Below, piece by piece: positions 14,753 through 23,653 of a DNA stretch of 49,370 nucleotides. The notes below the pieces were generated by a model. That model did no database searches, was not told the origin of the DNA, and worked only from the letters and a program-made list of their open reading frames with translations. Source of the DNA: an uncultured Clostridia bacterium (GTDB taxonomy: Bacteria; Bacillota; Clostridia; Christensenellales; Aristaeellaceae); contig CAKTZR010000021.1 of NCBI GenBank assembly GCA_934636105.1, positions 1 to 49,370 on the forward strand. The letters are read 5' to 3'. Position 1 is the first letter of the stretch; each line of letters opens with the position of its first letter. The translations under genes and the position numbers were made by a program.

Positions 14753-16123
14753 ATGAACATGGATGTAAACGGAAAGCGCGTGCTGGTCTGCGGCATGGCG
14801 CGCAGCGGCATTGCGGCGGCCAAGCTGCTTTTGAGTCTCGGCGCGCATGTGACCATCACGGATACCAAGCCGGAGAGCGAGTTCGGCGACGCGCTGGACG
14901 AACTGCGCACGCCGGAATGCACGTTTGCGCTCGGCCGGCAGGCGGATGCGCTCATTGCGGGGCAGGATATCATGGTCATCAGCCCCGGCATTGCGTGGGC
15001 GAAGCCCTTTGTGCAGAGCGCGATTGCCCAAGGCGTGGAGGTTATGGGCGAATTGGAGCTGGGCGCGCGGCTGACGAAGGGCGCGCTCGTCGCCATCACC
15101 GGCACGAATGGCAAGACGACGACCACGACGCTCGTCGGCGAATTGTTCCGTGCGACGGGGCGCACGACGCACGTCGTCGGCAATATCGGCTATCCCATCA
15201 CCGCGACGGCAGGCATTTCCAAGCAGGATGACGTGACCGTGGCCGAGGTGAGCAGCTATCAATGCGAGGGCATCAGCCAGTTCCACCCGCATGTGGGCGC
15301 GGTGCTCAACATCACCGAGGATCACATCGTCCGCCACGGCTCGATGGAAGTCTATATCGCCATGAAGCGGCGCATCTTCGACCGCCAAACCGCGCACGAC
15401 GTCGCCGTGTTCAATTATGACGACCCGACCTGCCGCGAGATGGCCAAAGGGCTGAAGGCGCAGGTGGCGTGGTTCTCCCGCAAGGAGAAGGTGCCTTACG
15501 GCGCGTATGTGGCCGATGATCACATCATCCTGAAGCTCAGCGAGGGAGAGCAGATGGTCTGCCGCTGCGACGAGGTGTATATCCCCGGTCCGCATAACCT
15601 GGAAAACGCGCTGGCCGCCGTGGTCATCACGGGCGTGATGGGCGTGCCCTGCGAAACGATGCGCGAGGTACTCAAGACTTTCAAGGGTGTGGAACACCGC
15701 ATCGAAACCGTGCGTGAGCTGGACGGCGTGACGTGGATCAACGATTCCAAGGGAACAAACGTCGATTCCACACAGAAGGCCATCGCGACGATGAAGAAGC
15801 CGACGGTGCTGATTCTCGGCGGCAGCGACAAGAAAGTGTCGTTTGATCCGCTGGCCAGGAGCATCGCGGAAGCGCCGCTGATCGAGCATTGCGTGCTCAT
15901 CGGCGACACGGCGAATCAGATCAAAGACGCGCTGGATCGCGTGGGCTACACAGCCTACACGATGACGGGATACGATTTCGACCTGTGTCTGGCCACGTGC
16001 AGAAAGCTGGCGAAGCAGGGCGGAAACGTGCTGCTTTCCCCGGCGTGCGCGAGCTTCGACATGTTTACCGATTACGAAAACCGGGGCAAAATCTTCAAGG
16101 AAAAGGTCATGGCCATGCAATAA
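14753..16123 (+). CDS. murD: UDP-MurNAc-L-alanine:D-glutamate ligase
   Basis: This 456-residue Mur ligase adds D-glutamate to UDP-MurNAc-L-Ala. It shows the Rossmann-like start (VLVCGMARSGIAAAKLL), the ATP loop ITGTNGKTTTTTLV near residue 117, the NITEDH motif, and the C-terminal block WINDSKGTNVDST and LILGGSDK. GGAGG is nine bases before the start at 14753. It follows mraY by 21 bases and precedes ftsW. murG and murC, which often surround ftsW, are missing from this locus. Confidence 0.97.
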   Translation: MNMDVNGKRVLVCGMARSGIAAAKLLLSLGAHVTITDTKPESEFGDALDELRTPECTFALGRQADALIAGQDIMVISPGIAWAKPFVQSAIAQGVEVMGELELGARLTKGALVAITGTNGKTTTTTLVGELFRATGRTTHVVGNIGYPITATAGISKQDDVTVAEVSSYQCEGISQFHPHVGAVLNITEDHIVRHGSMEVYIAMKRRIFDRQTAHDVAVFNYDDPTCREMAKGLKAQVAWFSRKEKVPYGAYVADDHIILKLSEGEQMVCRCDEVYIPGPHNLENALAAVVITGVMGVPCETMREVLKTFKGVEHRIETVRELDGVTWINDSKGTNVDSTQKAIATMKKPTVLILGGSDKKVSFDPLARSIAEAPLIEHCVLIGDTANQIKDALDRVGYTAYTMTGYDFDLCLATCRKLAKQGGNVLLSPACASFDMFTDYENRGKIFKEKVMAMQ

Positions 16124-16188
16124 GCCTTGAGCCGGCTGCAAAAGACGCGTGAGACAGCAGAAGCGTGCAGTCGGAAGGGAGCGTCGCC

Positions 16189-17337
16189 ATGCCAAACCGA
16201 GTCAAACGGACCTGCGACAAGACGGTGGTCGTGCTGATGGTGCTGCTGCTCCTGATGGGGCTGGTTACACTGTTCAGCGCCACCTATTATCAGAAAGCGG
16301 CGACAGGCGATGCGCTTGCCGCCGTCAAGAAGCAGCTGATCGGCGTGGCGCTCGGCGCTGCGGCCTGCGTGACGCTCTCACGTGTGCCGTATCGCGTGTT
16401 TCGGCGTCCCAAAGTGACGCTGCTTTTATTAGCGGCAAGCGCTTTGATGCTGATTCTGGTGATTATTCCGGGCGTAGGCGTGAGCATCAACGGCTCACGA
16501 AGATGGCTGAGCTTTTTCGGATTGAGCATGCAGCCTTCCGAATTTGCCAAATATGCAATGGTCATCTTCATGGCCGGGGCGTTGGATCGGCGCGGCGAGG
16601 CGATCCGCCATCTGTTCACGGGTATTGTGCCGCTGCTGGTTGTGCCGGGCGTGATGTTTCTGTTGATTCTGGAACAACCGAATCTTTCCACCGGCGGCAG
16701 CATTTTGATCTGCGCGCTGGTGATGCTCTTTGCGGCGGGGATTAAGAAGCGGCATATGGCGCTGCTGGGTGCGGGCGGCCTTGTCGTCGGCGCGTTTTAC
16801 GCATGGAGCGCGCCGTATCGGCGGGAGCGCCTGCTCTCCTTCCGCGATCCGTTCGCCAAGATGAGCGACGAGGGCTATCAGCTGTCGCAATCGCTGATTG
16901 CGCTGGGTTCGGGCGGGTTGTTCGGCATGGGGCTGGGGCAGGGACGGCAGAAATTCGCTTATCTGCCGTATCCGGAGTCGGATTTCATCTTTGCCATCGT
17001 CGGAGAGGATTTCGGACTGGTCGGCTGCGTGACGGTGATTGCGCTGTTTGTGCTGTTCGTGCTGGCGGGGCTGCGCGTGTCGCTGGCCTGCCGGGATCGC
17101 TTCGGCTGCCTGCTTGGCACGGGCATCACCTCGATGATCGGCTTGCAGGCGTTTATCAACATGGGCGTGGTCACGGGCATTCTGCCGACGACGGGCCTGC
17201 CGCTCCCGTTTTTCAGCGCAGGCGGCACATCCGTGAGCATGATTATGGCGGCGGTCGGCATTCTGCTGAGCATTTCAAGGGAAAACGGCGCGAAAATTGT
17301 GGAAAAAAACGAGCAGCGGAGCGGAGGAAAAGCATGA
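16189..17337 (+). CDS. ftsW: FtsW/RodA/SpoVE-family lipid II polymerase
   Basis: The 382-residue SEDS glycosyltransferase has about ten membrane helices and the family blocks GSRRWLSFFGLSMQPSEFAK, SDFIFAIVGEDFGLVG and LPTTGLPLPFFSAGGTS. It polymerises glycan strands at the septum with its partner class B PBP, encoded four genes upstream. The start at 16189 is chosen because GGAAGGGAG sits eight bases before it; an upstream GTG has no ribosome site. FtsW and SpoVE cannot be told apart by sequence alone; the dcw location favours division. Its TGA overlaps the divIB start. Confidence 0.93.
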   Translation: MPNRVKRTCDKTVVVLMVLLLLMGLVTLFSATYYQKAATGDALAAVKKQLIGVALGAAACVTLSRVPYRVFRRPKVTLLLLAASALMLILVIIPGVGVSINGSRRWLSFFGLSMQPSEFAKYAMVIFMAGALDRRGEAIRHLFTGIVPLLVVPGVMFLLILEQPNLSTGGSILICALVMLFAAGIKKRHMALLGAGGLVVGAFYAWSAPYRRERLLSFRDPFAKMSDEGYQLSQSLIALGSGGLFGMGLGQGRQKFAYLPYPESDFIFAIVGEDFGLVGCVTVIALFVLFVLAGLRVSLACRDRFGCLLGTGITSMIGLQAFINMGVVTGILPTTGLPLPFFSAGGTSVSMIMAAVGILLSISRENGAKIVEKNEQRSGGKA

Positions 17338-18164
17338 GATACAGAAAGCGCAAAAAGGCCGCGTCTCAGGTAATGGTGATGTCGGTTGTGGTGCTCGCTG
17401 TGCTGGCCACGCTGATGGTGCTCACGTGCAGCCAGGTGTTCAAGGTGCGCGGCATACTGATTGTCGGCAACCGCAACATCTCCAAAGAGGATATCATCGC
17501 GCTCAGCGGCGTTCAGGAGGGCGACAACCTGCTTTCCATCAGCGACGCGGAGCTGAAAAAGAATCTGGAACGGAACTGGTATCTGGAATATGTCGGCCAT
17601 GAATTTGACTATCGCGGCACGCTGACCCTGCATGTCAACGAGCGCATGGGCATGGGTGTGGTCAACGTGTTCGGGCTATACTACGTCGTGGACGCATCCG
17701 GCATGGTGCTCGAATGCGCGGGCAGCGCGTACCCGGACACGGTTGCCGGGCCAAAGCTGACCGGGCTGGCGTGGGAAGATAATTCCCGCGTGACGGTCGG
17801 TAATAAACTGCCCGTGCGCGACAGCGGCCAGCTGGAAGCCGTGGAGCGCGTGCTCAAGGCACTGGACGCGACGAGCATGCTGGGGCGCGCGTCGAATCTG
17901 GACGTGAAGAATCTGGATAACATCAAGGTGCTGACGACGGACGGCGCAAGCATCGTGCTCGGCGATACCGGAAGCCTTGAAACCAAGCTGCTGATTGCGC
18001 ACGAGGTGCTCACCGTCCGCGAGCCGCTGGGCACGGTGATGGGCGCAAAAATCGACGTTTCCAGCGGCAGGGAGGCGCATTATATCCCGCAGGTGCTGCC
18101 CACCGTGACGCCCGTTCCGACCGCCACGCCGACGGTCGCGCCCGACGAAACCCCGGAGCCGTAA
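17334..18164 (+). CDS. divIB: DivIB/FtsQ-type cell division protein
   Basis: The start ATG overlaps the ftsW stop (ATGA), indicating translational coupling, and GGAGG lies just upstream. The protein has a short basic cytoplasmic tail (MRYRKRKKAA), one membrane helix near residues 12-32, a POTRA domain starting FKVRGILIVGNRNISKEDI, and the FtsQ/DivIB beta domain up to about residue 245. A threonine- and proline-rich tail (TPVPTATPTVAP) ends it. DivIB links FtsL and DivIC in the divisome and tunes septal wall synthesis. The length of 276 is usual. Confidence 0.9.
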   Translation: MRYRKRKKAASQVMVMSVVVLAVLATLMVLTCSQVFKVRGILIVGNRNISKEDIIALSGVQEGDNLLSISDAELKKNLERNWYLEYVGHEFDYRGTLTLHVNERMGMGVVNVFGLYYVVDASGMVLECAGSAYPDTVAGPKLTGLAWEDNSRVTVGNKLPVRDSGQLEAVERVLKALDATSMLGRASNLDVKNLDNIKVLTTDGASIVLGDTGSLETKLLIAHEVLTVREPLGTVMGAKIDVSSGREAHYIPQVLPTVTPVPTATPTVAPDETPEP

Positions 18165-18251
18165 AACGACGGCCGGCGGCGCAAAAGCGGCAGGTTTTTT
18201 CGCTCTGATGAAAAAAATGGAGTGATTTGGAACAAAATTTGCTCAAGTGAC

Positions 18252-18280
18252 TTGAAAGAAAGGGCATAATCGGTTACAAT
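18252..18280 (+). promoter_or_regulatory. SigA-type promoter of ftsA-ftsZ
   Basis: TTGAAA (18252-18257), a 17-bp spacer and TACAAT (18275-18280) lie in the 203-bp gap after divIB. The leader then has a short hairpin (CGCCC-ctaat-GGGCG near 18317-18331). This separates ftsA-ftsZ expression from the upstream wall genes. A weak GC hairpin followed by TTTTTT just after divIB (18165-18200) may end the upstream operon. Confidence 0.75.
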
Positions 18281-18367
18281 AAACTCGCATAATAATAGCA
18301 AATCAGATGATATCTTGCGCCCCTAATGGGCGAATTTACATGCGGGCAGACAGGAGCATGAGATCGT

Positions 18368-19549
18368 ATGATGAAAAAAGCGACGGCGGTTCTGGACTTT
18401 GGCACGTCCAAGGTTCTGGTATTGCTTGCGGAGGAAAGCGCGTATCAGAAGGTGACGATTACATCGGCGGGCATGGCGCAGTATGACGGCTTCATGAACG
18501 GCGAATGGAACGCGCCCTCCGAGGTTTCCGACGCGATCGCCAGCGCCATCGAGGCAGCGGAAAAAAAGGTTGGAACCCATATTAAAGAAGTTTACGTCGG
18601 CGTGCCGGGCGAGTTCGTTCGGGTGTATGTGATTGAATCGAGCGTCGCGCTCCAGGGCGCAGACCCGAAGGTGACCAGCGCGGACGTGGAAAAGCTCCAG
18701 AGGCAGGCCACGGAAATGCTGGATCGGCCGACGGGCGTCATCATCCATCGCTCTCCGGCCTGGTTCAAGGTGGACGGCGGCCAGAAGACGCTTGAACCCG
18801 TCGATCAGAAAGGCTCGACGCTGGAAGGCATGATCGGCTTTGTGCTGGCGGATCAGTTCTTTATCAACGACGTGACTGAACGGCTCAAGGAACTGGGCAT
18901 CGAGGTGCGCGGCTTCTTCTCCACGTCGGTCGGCGAAGCGATGCAGATGATTCCGTTCGAGGAGCGGGATCACACGGCGATTCTCGTGGACGTGGGCTAC
19001 CTTTCCACCGAGGTCATGGCGGTCGAAGGCGATGCGCTGATCTGGCAGAAGGTGCTTCCGGTCGGCGGCGCGCATATCACGCTGGATTTGACCTACGGAC
19101 TGGAAAAGCCGTTCGATATGTGCGAAAAAATCAAACGCGCCTACACCTTCAACGCGCCGAAGAATACGCAGATCGAGGTGCAGGGCGAAAATGGACAGAT
19201 GGAAAGCTTCTCCGGCGAACAGGTCAGCATGATTATCGACGCGCGCGTGGATGAAATGCTGGAAATGATCGACGACGCGGTGAAAAAGAGCGGTATCCGG
19301 CTGGGCAACTGGTCGAACGTCTACTTTACCGGCGGCGGCCTGATGCCGATGAACGGCGCAAGGGTCTACGCGGCCGGAAAGCTCGCCCGCAACGTGCGCG
19401 AAGCCGCGGCGAAAACCGTCAAGCTCAAGCCCGCGCAGATTTACGCCAGCGGAAGCGGCCTGCTCGAATTGGTCTATAACACCATCGAACAGGAGGAGCA
19501 GGACGAAGGCCTGTTTGACCGCATCAAGCGCGTATTCAAAAAAAGATAA
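18368..19549 (+). CDS. ftsA: Cell division protein FtsA
   Basis: FtsA is the actin-like protein that tethers FtsZ to the membrane. The 393-residue sequence has the phosphate-1 loop TAVLDFGTSKVLVL at the start, the 1C subdomain in place of actin subdomain 1B, DVGYLSTEVM near residue 215, GGGLMP near 322, and a C-terminal amphipathic helix (GLFDRIKRVFKKR) that serves as membrane anchor. AGGAG stands 11 bases ahead of ATG 18368. It shares a promoter at 18252 with ftsZ. A palindromic repeat occupies the 143 bases between ftsA and ftsZ. Confidence 0.93.
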   Translation: MMKKATAVLDFGTSKVLVLLAEESAYQKVTITSAGMAQYDGFMNGEWNAPSEVSDAIASAIEAAEKKVGTHIKEVYVGVPGEFVRVYVIESSVALQGADPKVTSADVEKLQRQATEMLDRPTGVIIHRSPAWFKVDGGQKTLEPVDQKGSTLEGMIGFVLADQFFINDVTERLKELGIEVRGFFSTSVGEAMQMIPFEERDHTAILVDVGYLSTEVMAVEGDALIWQKVLPVGGAHITLDLTYGLEKPFDMCEKIKRAYTFNAPKNTQIEVQGENGQMESFSGEQVSMIIDARVDEMLEMIDDAVKKSGIRLGNWSNVYFTGGGLMPMNGARVYAAGKLARNVREAAAKTVKLKPAQIYASGSGLLELVYNTIEQEEQDEGLFDRIKRVFKKR

Positions 19550-19574
19550 AACCTCAAAACAAGTCTTTTTCCAG

Positions 19575-19660
19575 CGTGATTCGCACCGCGAATCACGAAG
19601 TGGGAATTCCAAGAACCTCAGGTTCTTGGCGGGGTTTGGGGCAGCGCCCCAACGTTCCCT
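19575..19660 (+). repeat. Palindromic repeat family A, copy 1 (between ftsA and ftsZ)
   Basis: Three hairpins in a row: CGTGATTCGC-acc-GCGAATCACG (19575-19597), CCAAGAACCT-c-AGGTTCTTGG (19609-19629), and TTGGGGC-agc-GCCCCAA (19636-19652), ending in GTTCCCT. The same order is found inverted at 46620-46702. Hairpins 1 and 2 differ in sequence between copies but keep pairing. The element sits inside the ftsA-ftsZ transcript, 33 bases ahead of the ftsZ start. Confidence 0.88.
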
Positions 19661-19692
19661 GAAAATGAAGCGAAACAAAAGGGGGATTTCCT

Positions 19693-21030
19693 GTGTTTGA
19701 AATTGAAATGGACGAGCGCCCGGCAGCTTCCATCAAGGTCGTCGGATGCGGCGGCGGCGGCGGAAACGCGCTCAATCGCATGGTGGACTGCGGCGTGACC
19801 GGCGTTGACTTCATCGCGGTGAATACCGACGTGCAGGCGCTTCGCACCAGCCGCGCGGCGACCATGATCCAGATCGGCGAAAAGCTGACCAAGGGCCTCG
19901 GTGCAGGCGCAACGCCTGAAATCGGCAAAAAGGCCGCAGAGGAGAGCCGCGAGGAGATCGCCAGCGCGCTCAAGGGCGCGGATCTCGTGTTCGTCACCGC
20001 CGGCATGGGCGGCGGCACCGGCACCGGCGCGGCGCCTGTCGTGGCCGAAATTGCGCGCGACATGGGAATCCTGACCATCGCGGTGGTGACCAAGCCGTTC
20101 GCTTTCGAGGGCAAAACCCGCATGCGCAAGGCGGAATCCGGCATTGACGAACTTAAGCAGCGCGTCGATACGCTCGTCGTCATCCCGAATGAGCGCCTGC
20201 TTCAGGTTTGCCCGAAGGGCACCAGCTTCAAGGGCGCGTTCAACTTCGCTGACGATGTGCTCCGTCAGGGCATTCAGGGCATTTCCGACCTGATCAGCCA
20301 GACCGGTATCATCAACCTCGACTTTGCGGATGTGAAGGCCGTTATGGAATCCGGCGGCATGGCGCATCTGGGCATTGGTATCGGCAAGGGCGAAAAGGCC
20401 ATGGCCGATGCGGCGCAGAACGCGATTTCCTCTCCGATGCTCGAAACCAGCATCGACGGCGCGCGCGCTGTGCTCATCAACGTGACCTGCAACTCGAATT
20501 GCAGCATCGTGGATATCAACGACGCGGTGGAGATGATTACCGCCGCCGCGGACAGCGAGGCGAACATCATCTTCGGCGCGAGTATTGACGACGCGCTTGA
20601 GGATGAGGTGCATATCACCGTCATCGCCACGGGCTTTGAAAAGGTGCCGTTCCCGCCGCGCGCGAGCAGCATCGACCGTCCGGCCACCCTGCCGTCGCAG
20701 GCACCGTATGTGCCGCAGAGCTACACGCCGAGCTATCAGCCGCAGACTATGCCGGGCGGCATGCCCAGAAACGGTTATACCCGCTATGACCCGACCTATC
20801 AGCCGGTGACCGCCGGTTACGCCGCGCCGCAGGCGGGCGCAGTGCCGGGCGAGCCGGAAGTGCCTGCGTTCGTCAACGAAGGCGTGTCCGGCCAGCGCGT
20901 GTCCCCCTACGCGGCCATGCCCGATATGCCGGTGCAGAACCAGCAGGCTCCCGCGCAGGAGCAGCACGAAGACCGCAGCACGCCGCGCTCCTTCATGGAT
21001 GGCATTCCGGCGTATATGCGTCGTAAGTAA
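19693..21030 (+). CDS. ftsZ: Cell division protein FtsZ
   Basis: FtsZ is the tubulin-like GTPase that forms the division ring. The start is GTG at 19693 with AAAGGGGGA seven bases upstream. The GTPase domain has VGCGGGGGNALNRM, NTDVQAL, and the tubulin signature GMGGGTGTGAAP near residue 105; the T7 loop appears as NLDFADVKAVM. After residue 320 comes a proline- and tyrosine-rich disordered linker of about 100 residues, and the C-terminal peptide GIPAYMRRK, the docking site for FtsA. The length of 445 is above average because of this linker. A terminator follows directly. Confidence 0.98.
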   Translation: MFEIEMDERPAASIKVVGCGGGGGNALNRMVDCGVTGVDFIAVNTDVQALRTSRAATMIQIGEKLTKGLGAGATPEIGKKAAEESREEIASALKGADLVFVTAGMGGGTGTGAAPVVAEIARDMGILTIAVVTKPFAFEGKTRMRKAESGIDELKQRVDTLVVIPNERLLQVCPKGTSFKGAFNFADDVLRQGIQGISDLISQTGIINLDFADVKAVMESGGMAHLGIGIGKGEKAMADAAQNAISSPMLETSIDGARAVLINVTCNSNCSIVDINDAVEMITAAADSEANIIFGASIDDALEDEVHITVIATGFEKVPFPPRASSIDRPATLPSQAPYVPQSYTPSYQPQTMPGGMPRNGYTRYDPTYQPVTAGYAAPQAGAVPGEPEVPAFVNEGVSGQRVSPYAAMPDMPVQNQQAPAQEQHEDRSTPRSFMDGIPAYMRRK

Positions 21031-21039
21031 GTTCTTTGA

Positions 21040-21065
21040 AGCCGGCCTTCGGGTCGGCTTTTTTC
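21040..21065 (+). terminator. Terminator of ftsZ
   Basis: AGCCGGCC and GGTCGGCT flank a TTCG loop and are followed by six T, ten bases after the ftsZ stop. Confidence 0.9.
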
Positions 21066-21144
21066 TGTGCTTGACTTACGCTGCTATCTTATGCGCGTTT
21101 AGGCTTTTGCATGAATCACAATCAGAGGGGGAAGAAAAAACAGC

Positions 21145-22698
21145 GTGAAAGCGATACAACGAGCGATAACGGCGGCATTCTGCGCGATGATGGCGTATGT
21201 GTTGCTGGTGATCGGCCTGACGTTTGAGCGGACGGCATTCAACGGCAAGATTCAATTTCTGCTGCCGCAGGCGGCGATGCTGGCGATTGGCGCGGCGGTC
21301 TGGCTGGCGGCAGAGGGGGCTTGTGAAAGGCTGGAAAGCCGGAGAAAGACGGAACAGACGTGGACGCGCGACGCGTTGTTCTGGGCGATTGTGTTTGTCG
21401 TTCAGGCTGGCGTGAGCTATTTTGTGTACTTCATGCCGCCGTGGGACGCGGGAACGGTTGTGGAGAACGCATTCGACATCGCAGCCTATCCCGGCCTGCC
21501 CGTGCTGGATTCCGATTATTTTTCGCATTGCCCGAATAACGTCATTTTGACGCTGCTGGACGCGGGCATTTTTAAGCTGTTCCGCGCAATCGTCGGCGAC
21601 GCGGGGATTGAGCGATGCGTGTATGCGCTTGTCGTGGCGCAGTGCGCGGTGAGCGCCTGCACCGGGCTGCTGACGGAACACATCGCGAAGAAAGTGAGCG
21701 GGGAGAAGGCGACTGCGCGAATCGTGCGATTGGGTTACGTGCTGATGGTCAGCGCGTCGCCGTGGGTGTCGTTTCCGTATTCGGACGGATTTGCGCTGCT
21801 GTTTCCGATTTTGACGCTTGCCCTGTATGTGCATGAGCAGACGGCCAAACATCGAGCGCTATGCTGGGCGGCGATGGGCGCTGCGGCAGGACTTGGATAT
21901 TTCATGAAGCCGCAGGCCGTCATCATGATGATCGCGATTGCAGGCGTGGAAACTGTGCATCTGATGGCCGGACGCGAGTGGGGAAACCTGCTGAAACGCA
22001 TGGGCGCGATGCTGGCGGTGCTGCTTGTGCTGGTTATTCCGGTCAGGCAGGCGCTGATTCAGGCCTCGCCGTTTGACATTGACCCGGAAGCGGACATCGG
22101 CATGCTGCATTATGCCATGATGGGCGTGAACGAGGAAAGCTGCGGCGCAATCTCCCATGAGGATAAGGCGGCTTCCTATGCCATCGAAAGCAAGGCGGAA
22201 CGGACGCAGATGCAGATGGAAACCATCAAGAGCCGCCTGCACGCGATGGTTGAAAACGGGACGCTTCTTGAGCATATCCGAAAGAAGACGCTGGTCAATT
22301 ATGCGGACGGAACCTTCGCGTGGGATCATCTGGCCTATCCGCAAACGGATATTGAGGAGAAGGACAGCGTGATTTCGCCGTTTCTGCGAAGCATCATCCG
22401 CAAGGACGGAAGCCGACGCGCCGTATTCGCAATGGGCGCGCACTGTCTGTGGCTGGGGCTGCTGGCGCTCTGCCTGCTGGCTCCGGCGGCCTGCCTGAGC
22501 GCGAAAAAGCGCGGGCAGGAAAACCGCGTCGTCGTGATGCTGCTTGCACTGATCGGCATCACGATGTTTGAAATGATCTTTGAAGCGAGATCGCGCTATC
22601 TGTTCATCTACGTGCCGGTGTATCTGCTGGCAGGGATGCTGGGCTTACGGGCGGCGCTTGATTTCATTCGAACCCGCCGCGCGAAAAATAAGCTATGA
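21145..22698 (+). CDS. Polytopic membrane protein, probable GT-C-type glycosyltransferase
   Basis: The 517-residue protein has about ten or more membrane helices and an external loop near residues 90-130 containing PPWDAGTVVENA and DSDYFSHCPNN, which recalls the loop of PMT-like GT-C enzymes that use polyprenyl-phosphate sugars. The last helices carry EARSRYLFIYVPVYLLAGM, also common in that group. A hydrophilic section at about residues 310-415 is predicted outside the membrane. The sugar and acceptor cannot be inferred. The start is GTG 21145 with GAGGGGG some 14 bases upstream, a long spacing. It stands alone between the ftsZ terminator and a convergent gene. Confidence 0.7.
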   Translation: MKAIQRAITAAFCAMMAYVLLVIGLTFERTAFNGKIQFLLPQAAMLAIGAAVWLAAEGACERLESRRKTEQTWTRDALFWAIVFVVQAGVSYFVYFMPPWDAGTVVENAFDIAAYPGLPVLDSDYFSHCPNNVILTLLDAGIFKLFRAIVGDAGIERCVYALVVAQCAVSACTGLLTEHIAKKVSGEKATARIVRLGYVLMVSASPWVSFPYSDGFALLFPILTLALYVHEQTAKHRALCWAAMGAAAGLGYFMKPQAVIMMIAIAGVETVHLMAGREWGNLLKRMGAMLAVLLVLVIPVRQALIQASPFDIDPEADIGMLHYAMMGVNEESCGAISHEDKAASYAIESKAERTQMQMETIKSRLHAMVENGTLLEHIRKKTLVNYADGTFAWDHLAYPQTDIEEKDSVISPFLRSIIRKDGSRRAVFAMGAHCLWLGLLALCLLAPAACLSAKKRGQENRVVVMLLALIGITMFEMIFEARSRYLFIYVPVYLLAGMLGLRAALDFIRTRRAKNKL

Positions 22699-22700
22699 AT

Positions 22701-22735
22701 AAAAAAACGCCCTGCGGTTTGACCGCGGGGCGCGT
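22701..22735. terminator. Shared terminator between convergent genes
   Basis: GCCCTGCGG (22709-22717) pairs with CCGCGGGGC (22723-22731). The seven A before it give a T run on the minus strand, so it best serves the secreted protein gene to the right, but it could also stop the membrane protein transcript. Confidence 0.85.
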
Positions 22736-22751
22736 TTGATATCATGCGGTT

Positions 22752-23507
22752 TTACAGGAACTTGAACGAGGAGCGCAGCTGGCGGTAGACGTGGTTATAA
22801 TAGGAGAACCACGCGCTCGGCGCTGTCAGGCGAATCTGGAACAGCTCCTTATCGTGCGCGACGACAACCAGACGGCCGCGCATGCTGTATTCCGTCGTGC
22901 CGTCGTTATAGGTGGCGGTGTAATAGCAATAATAGCCGTTTGCGCCGCCGATGCTGGCGGAAGCGATGTCTCCGGCCTTGAAGGTGGTGAACATGCCGCT
23001 CAATTCGGTGGTAACGGATTCAAGCCGCGTCCGCGCGTCGGAAGCGGTCTGCGTCAGGCCGGCGGAGAAGCGCTCCACGGTCAGGCGGGTCTGGTAGCCG
23101 TTTTCATCCATGCGCTCGCTTTTCGGCTCGACAAACTGGATGGTCGTCTCCTGATTGGTGGCGGGGTTGAGCAGCCATGTGTAGGGGATATCGAAGGAAA
23201 TCGCCATGGACTCGTTGGTGTACGTGTCATAGGCATAATTCGGCGTGGGCGCGGGCGTCGGCGTCGGCATATCGATCGGATTGACCGCAACCGGCGTGGC
23301 CAGCGGATTATCCACCTGCGAGAAATCAAAGCCGGAATCGCCGTTATCTTCCAGCAGCGGAATCGGCGTCGGAGAGGGCGTGACCTCCGGCGCGGCAGCC
23401 TCGGTATCGGCCGGGCCGAAAACAAAGGTCGAATCGGTGTCGGATTCGGCCTGCGCGACAGAAAACGCCATCAGCGCCATGGCGAGAAAAATGACAATAC
23501 GCTTCAT
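22752..23507 (-). CDS. Secreted protein with Thr/Pro linker, unknown function
   Basis: The start at 23507 follows CGGAGG and opens a signal peptide (MKRIVIFLAMALMAFSVAQA). A disordered region with TPSPTPIP and PTPTPAPTP stretches spans about residues 30-90, typical of surface proteins of Clostridia that keep a domain away from the membrane. The C-terminal domain (about residues 95-250) contains SFDIPYTWLLNPATNQETTI and an ending FKFL, resembling lipoprotein PsbP/DUF-type beta domains in outline only. No catalytic motif is recognised. A near-consensus promoter lies upstream at 23554-23582. Confidence 0.7.
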   Translation of the reverse strand: MKRIVIFLAMALMAFSVAQAESDTDSTFVFGPADTEAAAPEVTPSPTPIPLLEDNGDSGFDFSQVDNPLATPVAVNPIDMPTPTPAPTPNYAYDTYTNESMAISFDIPYTWLLNPATNQETTIQFVEPKSERMDENGYQTRLTVERFSAGLTQTASDARTRLESVTTELSGMFTTFKAGDIASASIGGANGYYCYYTATYNDGTTEYSMRGRLVVVAHDKELFQIRLTAPSAWFSYYNHVYRQLRSSFKFL

Positions 23508-23553
23508 TTCGGATGCCTCCGTTCGCGGAATCAACAAAAATTATGGTAGGTTC

Positions 23554-23582
23554 AGTATAACAGGGAAGGCGAAAAAAGTCAA
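23554..23582 (-). promoter_or_regulatory. SigA-type promoter of the secreted protein gene
   Basis: The minus strand reads TTGACT (23577-23582), a 17-bp spacer, and TATACT (23554-23559), about 47 bases before the start codon. It is back-to-back with the promoter at 23596-23624. Confidence 0.8.
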
Positions 23583-23595
23583 TCTTCCGACAGGC

Positions 23596-23624
23596 TTGAA
23601 AGGTTGGCAGCGGCGGGGTATAAT
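23596..23624 (+). promoter_or_regulatory. SigA-type promoter of the hydroxyacid dehydrogenase operon
   Basis: TTGAAA (23596-23601), a 17-bp spacer and a perfect TATAAT (23619-23624) lie 30 bases before the dehydrogenase start. Confidence 0.85.
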
Positions 23625-23653
23625 GGAAAATCATCGGGCAAGGAGTGAAAAAG

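Noticed and set aside
13718..16195. An 825-residue open frame on the minus strand across mraY and murD
   Set aside because: It is antisense to two clear wall genes, rich in His and Arg as expected for the reverse of GC-rich coding sequence, and has no recognisable domain or ribosome site.
16803..17333. A longer N-terminus for DivIB reaching into ftsW
   Set aside because: The extra residues are an out-of-frame reading of ftsW; the ATG at 17334 has GGAGG and starts a normal DivIB.
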